From the NCBI GenBank assembly GCA_015039465.1, contig MU130364.1, positions 152,062 to 216,061 of the forward strand: a DNA stretch of 64,000 nt, given 5' to 3'. The DNA is from Phlegmacium glaucopus (Eukaryota; Basidiomycota; Agaricomycetes; Agaricales; Cortinariaceae). Of the stretch, positions 57,406-64,000 are shown one piece after another (position 1 is the stretch's first letter; each line of letters starts with the position of its first letter). The notes under the pieces are model-generated. The model did not search any database, was not told the origin of the DNA, and worked only from the letters and a program-made list of their open reading frames with translations. Made by a program: the position numbers and the translations under genes.

Positions 57406-60400
57406 CTAATTAAGTTTCAGCTTTTTAGTCTGGGATCTGGTAGTTTTAGTATATTCAGCGCCTCGTTTCCGTTTTCCCTTTGAAAGGTCTTGCAGTCTTT
57501 GAAGAAAACGAGTAGGAGAGAGTTCTGCTGTTACTTTTTTCACTAAAGACATGTCTAGGCTAGCAACGGGGTGCCCTTCATCGTCTGGATCTTCTCCGAA
57601 AGACCGGCTGAGCTTAGTCTCTGCAGGAAAAGAAGCGACGATGCGCAGGAGACTGTATTTTCCCGCATCAGTCCGTCGATGTGGAAGTGCAAGGAGACGC
57701 CTGTTGGTCTCATCGACCAGATTGTGATGGCTAGCAGGTGAGTATACTTTACCATCCTTTCATCATAATCAAGCGTCAAACACAGAAGGTTTACATATGT
57801 AAGACAAGATGCTCACTTTGTCGAGGAAAAATTTACGAGGTGTCACACTGCGCAATGCATGACGTAGGAATTGTCTTGATAGTGAGCCATCTATGCCTTT
57901 AGAGTACTTGGCTTGCAATGCTACCCAAATCAGAGAACCATCCGAAAGTCGAAGAACAAACATAAGATCTGGACCCATCGATTCATGAGGGAAGCATATC
58001 GGGCTATGCGAACGGTGTTCTAACCATTTTGAGGTTTCTTCGGGAGAGTTTGTTTTGATTCCAAGATTGACGGATGAGCCTGAGAAATGAAAGTGGCGAA
58101 TGGGGCTGGCCTCTATATCATCGAGGACGGTTCTGTGAAGGGAAACGAGTTCAGCTTCAAGCTTACACCAGCTGGGAGTAGAGCCCTTAAACTCGAAGAC
58201 TTCGTTTAACCGTCGTTTTTGTTTAGAGAATATGATATCGATGCAGAAGGCTATGTAATTCTCGAAGCCATTCGAGCTTTGTTCTCTGATTTCAATCTCC
58301 TTAGCAAAGATTTTGTAGCTCGTCCGATGCTTAACGTTGATGCAATGCGTAGCAGCCAGGAGAACAAGAGGTTCGTCAACGGCAACTTTTGTTGTTTCTG
58401 CATCGATAAAGCGGGCGAATCCGTATTCGACATAGGTCGCTTCGTCAACTGTAGTAGCTTTCGTTGTTTCGGCATCGACAAACCGGGCGAAGCCGTATTC
58501 GACATATGTCGCTTCGTCCTTGCCAAGGGTACGCGGAGGAGCAGACCGCATGAGGTAGTGAGCAGTGAGTTGGTGGATAGTAGTGAGCATATCGGTGTCT
58601 ACGTTTATAGAGTTAGTCGCTGACACCTTTGGGCAGGGCAAGTCACTAGACAAACTTTTCATCAGCTTTGAAAAATCAAGCTTGTAGTGGGAGAGTAAGG
58701 GTAACGCATCCGAGCCTTCGGCTTTGACAAACATCGAAGCATCAGTGATCTCGAAATCTGTAAAGTGTTTAACGTATGCGTTGAGTAAACCATGAGGCCG
58801 TTTGAAACAATCGATGAGAAGATCCGAGACATAGCCAGCCGTAAAACGATGCCTAAGACCCTGTCAATTACCAATGGTCAAGCAAACATGAAAGCTGACA
58901 TACCTCCCATGCAACCAGTACCATACTCGCTCAAGCAATCGTGCCCCTGATTCGGTTTGCAGAAGACTTTGGGGGAGGTATTTTCGCAAGTAACGTGCTT
59001 GAACATCCTGCCGGTCGAAAGCGCCAGTGTCCGAACACCATCGATATCGAGAATCTTTCATGATAGCCGAAGCCATTGCTTGGTCTACGACATCCTTCGA
59101 GATGCCTGTACCGGCAACGACCATAAAAACTCCTTGTCCAAATGATTGCCCTTCCCAAGCTTTGACAATTTCACGGAGGATCGGACGACAAGATCCGTTC
59201 TGGTCAGAACGAAATGAAGAGTCGAGTTGGGTTGCGGCGTACTGCGCTTCATCAAGCACGCAAAATAAGGGTGTTTGGGCGGTTTCAGCAGTTGACATTT
59301 GCAGATCTGCAGTAGGATCTCCTGGTTCCACCGCCGAGGACAGATTACTGCGGACGGTGCTTAAGAGCGTTTTCGTTGTCATATTTATGTAGCTGTCTGA
59401 AGCGCCTGACAGCTTGGAAGACAGTTGGTCAAACACATCCCAGACCTGTGAATGCACGAAAGATGGTTGAAGTTGGAGGAGTAGCCAGCGTGCTTTGTAA
59501 ATCTGTGGACCGATGTCATCTAACTGGGGGTTTGCCTTGATATAGTTGCTCATGGTTTCAGCAAACAAATTGAAAATCATGAGACGGGCAAGAAATATCT
59601 GTCGAAATATTCGACTGGCTATTTCACGATTCGTTTTTAGAGCGGCTTCATAGGCAGGGGAGCTTGGTGAAGGAAGGTTACGGCGGAAGCCCGAAGAGTG
59701 AGGGACATTTGCTCGGATGCTATTGTAAACGTCGCTTGACCCAAGAAGGCTAGAATCAATGCAGGATGTGAAGTAGAAACCCCAGTTCTCACAAAGGCCT
59801 TCCAATAAAAGCCTGGTCTTACCGGACCCGGAAGTATTGACGAGAAATCTAATTGAATTGATTAACGGGGATGACTTGGGAAACTTCCAGAAAGTACCAA
59901 CGTGTGATTATTTGGCATGAAAATATTCTTCAATCGTTTTTCTAGTAGGGCATCGAGGGTAAAACTGCCTAGGTCATGGAGGAGCAGGTTAGGCTTTCCT
60001 TTGAGTAATGGTATTTTGAGGGAATTTAGATGGGCAATAGTCTCGGGCTCTAGATAATCACCAGAAGGGGACCACGTTGGAAGGACAATGTCGCCGACGA
60101 CTAGTTTCCGTATTGTTGGTTGTAGTTCAGTCAAGAATCTATGAACGTCGGCCTTCACTGCGGTATCTTGGGGTGTTAACAGGGGCAATGGTATTTCTAC
60201 TCAGATGAGACCAGTCTGTTAGATAAACTTGTCGTGTAGAATAGTGGGTGACGAATACGCACTACGTTCCCATTTACGAACCACATCGTACACTCCATGA
60301 GCATGTGCTAGTTTCAATACTCGATAGAGTTCTTCGTCTTCGGTAAGCGCAGTGATACAATCCGGCAATGCAGAGGACTTTGCGGGGTCGTCTCTCCAGA

Positions 60401-60494
60401 TGTAATGTAAGGCGACAGAAGCCTCTTCTTGAACCTCGACATTAAATCTTGACACAAGCTGGTGGATGTCGCAGTCAGTCAACATTGCACCCAT
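57406..60494 (-). CDS. Crinkler-like protein: P-loop NTPase plus PD-(D/E)XK-like nuclease
   Basis: Crinkler/RHS-type proteins combine a STAND-like NTPase with a nuclease and usually act in the nucleus. They are known as effectors in oomycetes and also occur in fungi. Five exons (60494-60266, 60196-59902, 59848-58904, 58852-57817, 57756-57406) join in phase to 951 residues. The N-terminus has an all-helical region, then the P-loop FLVNTSGSGKTRLLLEGL. An acidic Walker B-like strand LFCVLDEAQYAA follows, then RPILREIVKAWEG and VFMVVAGTGISKDVVDQA. The C-terminal half has two tandem 24-residue copies of DEATYVEYGFARF, then GPDLMFVLRLSDGSLIWVAL followed by QAKY, matching a PD-(D/E)XK core with Gln replacing the acidic residue. 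It ends with the basic SKGKRKRGAEY and TKKLKLN, a plausible nuclear signal. No classical signal peptide. Intact throughout. Confidence 0.8.
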
Positions 60495-61997
60495 GCCCAA
60501 GCCAATGTTCCTTAAAAGTGGAGTCCTTCAAGTTACAAAGTTCAGAGTATGGCATTGAGCTCCGAGAGCCTGGTCATTGTTGTGTCCGCCGGTGTGATGA
60601 CCGCTTTCTTAAGTTTTTATATTCTCACACTCATACTAGTACCACTATCCTTCTCATGACCCACCAAGCTATAGGCTGACTCTTGGTAAATAATTACCAG
60701 ACAAAGATCAAATTAAATTTCTTACTTGACACCTCAGGCTGTTAGCCATCTGACAATGCTCCGCCGGTACTGGAAACTGTCAACGAACTTAGACATAGCT
60801 CGTTGGAGTGAAGATTTGATACATATCAATCATATCATTCCTTTCAAGGTCTACCTGTGAAATAAGAAGTAGTTATTTTAATTTCTCGGATTCAGTCATG
60901 GTGGGCCTTGTATTTGTTAAAAGCTGTGGTTCTCGATCAACTAGTACCTCCCCTTTATGTTCTCCTCAGTAACCCAGCCACCATTGCTCTGAGAAGTACA
61001 CGGAGTTATGGATGATCGTTTGCGGACACTTCGATGTGGGCTTGATAAAACGAGGGTGCGCCAGAAAACATTTCGTACCAAAATCTAGACCTTCGAGTGC
61101 GACGTTCATTGGACTCGGATGCGTCGTCGGCTCCCCTCACAGCTGCTTTTTTCCACCAATTCTTCAAGTTTACATTCAAATGGCTGATATTTGGTTTTTG
61201 TTCCCGCCTTCATTTGCTTTATTGAACCTTAACTTTGAATGTCATGGTCCATGTATGCCCATCTTACAGAAAGAATAATATCGAGATAATCTTGACATCT
61301 TCTCTCGGTCGCACCCGCCGGTCATTGGCATACGCCGTGTAGATCGCCTTGTAAGCGGCTTTTCATAATGATGCGGTCCGAAAAGATTGTCTAACCTCAC
61401 AGACGAAGACGTCGTTTATTACTATTACTTCTCTATTGGAATTCAGTTAATTCCTATCTACACTCCGAAATTTAATATGATCTTTCTCTAGGCCTTTCTT
61501 TTGGTTAATGCCTTTAGCGGTGGAACAAGTACCAAAATATCTTTTGGGATATAGTCAGTCTCTGTTCACATGATATGATTGCTGCTTCTAGCGCTTATCT
61601 CGTCTCAATCCTGTGAAACAGTGGGTCAGTGAGATTAGGTCTTGATGAATCCACTTGAATCACATTGTCGAAGTGATGATGTTCATTCCAGCGTCACTTG
61701 AATGCGCTTATGACCATATGCTCGAAAATATTTCTGTTCTAAGCATTGAGCACAATATGTCTTCGGAACTGACTTGCTACCTTTGAGTCTTGACAGATAA
61801 TCAATAACAGCTAGTCAATGGTCATCAAGTTAACATGCCTTTGGCATGTTTTCTTCAGGTGAAAGCAGCTTTGATGTTGAATGTACCCATTTTTCATCAA
61901 GATTCAGTTTGTTGTTTTGCATAGTAGAACTAGGGGTTGTGGGCCACTGCTTTGCATGGTAATAACTTTTTGTAGATATATCATATATATATATATA
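60495..61997. other. Intergenic stretch
   Basis: Promoter side of the Crinkler-like gene, then AT-rich DNA with no supported gene. A (TA)n run lies at 61980-61998 next to the hAT end. The ORF 61012-61278 has no domain. Confidence 0.4.
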
Positions 61998-62070
61998 TTA
62001 AGGATGCCAAAGTTCAGTTCAGTTCAGTTCGGGACCCATTTTCTCAGAACCAGAACCAGAACCACTTAGG

Positions 62071-62114
<44 letters not shown>

Positions 62115-62125
62115 TTCAAACCATA
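61998..62125. mobile_element. hAT-family end with AGAACC microsatellite
   Basis: It starts AAGGATGCCAAAGTTCAGTT, matching the terminal repeat of the hAT-like elements at 22523 and 26142, followed by (AGAACC)n at 62046-62112. No opposite end was found before the next element, so it is probably a truncated or rearranged copy. Confidence 0.6.
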
Positions 62126-62530
62126 AGAACCAGTTAAAAATACACTTTTGTTAGGATATCACCAATTAGACAAGAAATTCTCATTTTAAATTTTATTTTC
62201 TAAAATTACATCTTATTTCTTAGAAATCAATATATCTTGAAATTTGAGGCCAGAATTTGGTAGTATTGGTGTTATAACTATGACATCACTAAAAGTAAAC
62301 ATGAAAAGAAAAAAAAACAACTAAATCATTTTGCCAACTAGTGACAACTTTGAATTGGATTCTTGCAATAGGAGTATACTAATATTAATAAAACCTGAAG
62401 TCATAAAGTAAATGAGACATATTACTGATTATGTACTATGCCAGACCATAAAATGATGTACTTCTGATTGGAAATATTTTGTGTTGGTGACTTGAATAAA
62501 TATTTTCATTACAGATACAGGTACATTGTG
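62126..62530. other. AT-rich stretch between repeats
   Basis: Nothing coding. It is probably the interior of the truncated hAT-like copy. Confidence 0.35.
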
Positions 62531-62539
62531 CCATTTAAC

Positions 62540-62901
62540 AGTACTTTACCCTCCCCCACACATTCCGAGCGGGTCCGAGCAATCCGAGCAAATTCCGACC
62601 AAATTCCGACCAAATTCCGAGCAATCCGACCAAATTCCGACCAACTTCTGACCTCATTTAGGGTTAGGTTAAGGTTTGGTTAGAGTCTATTTAGGGTTAG
62701 GATTAAGGTTTATTTAAGAGGTTAGGGCAGTATATTGATGCTAGGTGGTTATAATGAATTTGATGTAAAATTGGTCGGAATATGGTCGGATTCTGCTCGG
62801 ATTCTGCTCGGATTCTGCTCGGATTCTGCTCGGATTCTGCTCGGAGTTTGCTCGGACCTGCTCGGACCCGCTTGGAATGTGTGGGGGAGAGTAAAGACCT
62901 C
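62540..62901. mobile_element. Palindromic Mutator-like MITE with 9-bp target duplication
   Basis: Inverted ends CTTTACCCTCCCCCACACAT and (reverse complement) CTTTACTCTCCCCCACACAT extend inward as CCGAGCGGGTCCGAGCA. A 9-bp duplication CCATTTAAC lies at 62531-62539 and 62902-62910. The right arm has about five tandem GGATTCTGCTC units and the left arm several degenerate AATTCCGACCA units, so the arms can pair over much of their length. The centre has repeats of TTAGGGTTAGG-like sequence. Long palindromic ends and a 9-bp duplication fit Mutator-like elements. Confidence 0.72.
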
Positions 62902-63027
62902 CCATTTAACCATCTGATATTTCCCAAGCTTAACACTTTGTTTCATTTTTGGTGTTCAACATTCAAATTGAAGATAAATGAGATATGGTACAAATACATG
63001 TATGTATACTTTGATGATTGGGCCACT

Positions 63028-64000
63028 TCAGTCTCTTCCTATTCTCTCCTTTATATTGATGACTTCAAGCTTCAGCTGCTCTGCCTGATTCTGCCTGCCC
63101 TGAAGATGGTATGTGCTTGCTAGATTTGCCATACTGTTGAGGGTGTCTGGATGTTCTGCACCAAGCAGCTTCTTTCTCATGTCCATAATTTGAACCTGCA
63201 GTTGCTCTGCCTCATTCCACCTTCCCTGATCCCTGTATGTGCTTGCTAGATTTGCCATACTGGTGAGGGTGTCTGGATGTTCTGCACCAAGCAGCTTCTT
63301 TCTCATGTCCATAACTTGAACCTGCAGCTGCTCTGCCTCATTCCACCTTCCCTGATTCCAGTATGTGCTTGCTAGATTTGCCATACTGTTGAGGGTGTCT
63401 GGATGTTCTGCACCAAGCAGCTTCTTTCTCATGTCCATAACTTGAACCTCCAGCTGCTCTGCCTCATTCCACCTTCCCTGATTCCTGTATGTGCTTGCTA
63501 GATTTGCCATACTGTTGAGGGTGTGTGGATGTTCTACACCAAGCAGCTTCTTTGTCATGTCCATAACTTGAACATGCAGTTGCTCTGCCTCATTCCACCT
63601 TCCCTGATCCCTGTACATGACTCCTAGATTTGCCATACTGCTGAGGGTTTTTGGATGTTCTGTACCAAGCAGCTTCTTTCTCATGTTCATAACTTGAACC
63701 TGCAGTTGCTGTGCCTCATTCAATCTGCCCTGACACCTGTATGTGCTTGCAAGATGTGTCATACTGCTGAGGGTGTTTGGATGTTCTACACCAAGCAGCT
63801 TCTTTGTCATGTCCATAACTTGAACATGCAGTTGCTCTGCCTCATTCCACCTTCCCTGATCCCTGTATGTGGTTGCTACATTTGCCATACTGGTGAGGGT
63901 GTGTGGATGTTCTGCACCAAGTACCTTCTTTCTCATGTCCATAACTTGAACATCCAGTTGCTCTGCCTCATTCCATCTTCCCTGATTCCAGTATGTGTTT
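63028..64000 (-). CDS. C-terminal TPR array of a receptor-like protein (runs off right edge)
   Basis: The frame is open from the right window edge to the stop at 63028. It encodes nearly eight kinesin-light-chain-type 42-residue TPRs of the form YRNQGRWNEAEQLEVQVMDM then RKKLLGAEHPDTLTSMANLA. The repeats are highly similar to one another and to the TPRs of the receptor at 14671, implying recent shared ancestry or homogenisation. It ends with QAEQLKLEVINIKERIGRD. The N-terminal part, where an NB-ARC or other switch would be expected, lies outside the window. In this family TPRs act as the ligand-sensing part; that role is inferred. Confidence 0.8.
   Translation of the reverse strand, partial: NTYWNQGRWNEAEQLDVQVMDMRKKVLGAEHPHTLTSMANVATTYRDQGRWNEAEQLHVQVMDMTKKLLGVEHPNTLSSMTHLASTYRCQGRLNEAQQLQVQVMNMRKKLLGTEHPKTLSSMANLGVMYRDQGRWNEAEQLHVQVMDMTKKLLGVEHPHTLNSMANLASTYRNQGRWNEAEQLEVQVMDMRKKLLGAEHPDTLNSMANLASTYWNQGRWNEAEQLQVQVMDMRKKLLGAEHPDTLTSMANLASTYRDQGRWNEAEQLQVQIMDMRKKLLGAEHPDTLNSMANLASTYHLQGRQNQAEQLKLEVINIKERIGRD

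Noticed and set aside
62540..62900. Possible CRISPR-like array because of regularly spaced short repeats
   Set aside because: The repeats are directly adjacent (about 11 bp) without unique spacers, lie in a TIR element with a target duplication, and the genome is eukaryotic.
62735..63123. Repetitive ORFs reading 'GFCSDSARILLGFCSDSARS'
   Set aside because: Produced by the tandem GGATTCTGCTC units of the palindromic MITE; the opposite strand is open too.
1..64000. tRNA and rRNA genes
   Set aside because: GTTCGA-containing words were checked by eye and none sits in a cloverleaf context. A tRNAscan run would be decisive.

Overview
The window is nuclear DNA of a filamentous basidiomycete, most likely an agaricomycete. 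Its genes carry many short introns (about 45-70 nt, mostly GT-AG). It holds families typical of mushroom-forming fungi: an NB-ARC/TPR NOD-like receptor, a KDZ-type transposase relic, a GMC aryl-alcohol oxidase-like flavoenzyme, a DUF6534-like membrane protein and a Crinkler-like NTPase-nuclease. No tRNA, rRNA, bacterial operon or CRISPR array was seen. Coordinates 40360-41267 are an assembly gap. All exon joins were worked out by eye from splice motifs, reading phase and remembered family sequence.

Left part (1-27.3 kb) is gene-poor and repeat-rich. Two arms of a large imperfect inverted repeat (about 1-2690 and 12020-15210) each end in the 5' part of an NB-ARC/TPR receptor. Between them lie broken genes: a KDZ transposase relic split by an internal inversion, a truncated frameshifted SulP transporter, a DUF6534-like gene and a degenerate BTB-like gene. 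The right-hand receptor (14671-19222) is nearly complete but is interrupted by three solo LTRs, each with its own 5-bp target duplication. Beyond it is a transposon graveyard: seven solo LTRs in total, two hAT-like elements (one with a clean 8-bp duplication), a mariner-like MITE and smaller inverted repeats, several of them nested.

Middle part (29.3-47.6 kb) holds an intact 13-exon GMC oxidoreductase, a divergent mitochondrial pair (adrenodoxin reductase ARH1 and succinate dehydrogenase anchor SDH4), a decayed duplicate of that same divergent pair, a truncated Crypton-like recombinase-type gene, and a family of three-finger zinc-finger proteins. The zinc-finger family has three full-length genes (two inside a direct segmental duplication) and at least four 3' fragments spread over the window.

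Right part (48.8-60.5 kb) is ordinary, dense and intact: OMA1 metalloprotease, a dynamin-like GTPase, a PIN-like-domain protein, an unrecognised gene and a 951-residue Crinkler-like protein (P-loop NTPase plus PD-(D/E)XK-like domain plus basic C-terminus). The last 2 kb return to repeats (a hAT end with an AGAACC microsatellite and a palindromic Mutator-like MITE) and the C-terminal TPR array of another receptor-like gene running off the right edge.

The genes do not form one pathway. The mitochondrial ones (ARH1, SDH4, OMA1) share an organelle. The NLR, Crinkler-like and zinc-finger genes are accessory, fast-evolving families sitting in or near the repeat-rich zones.
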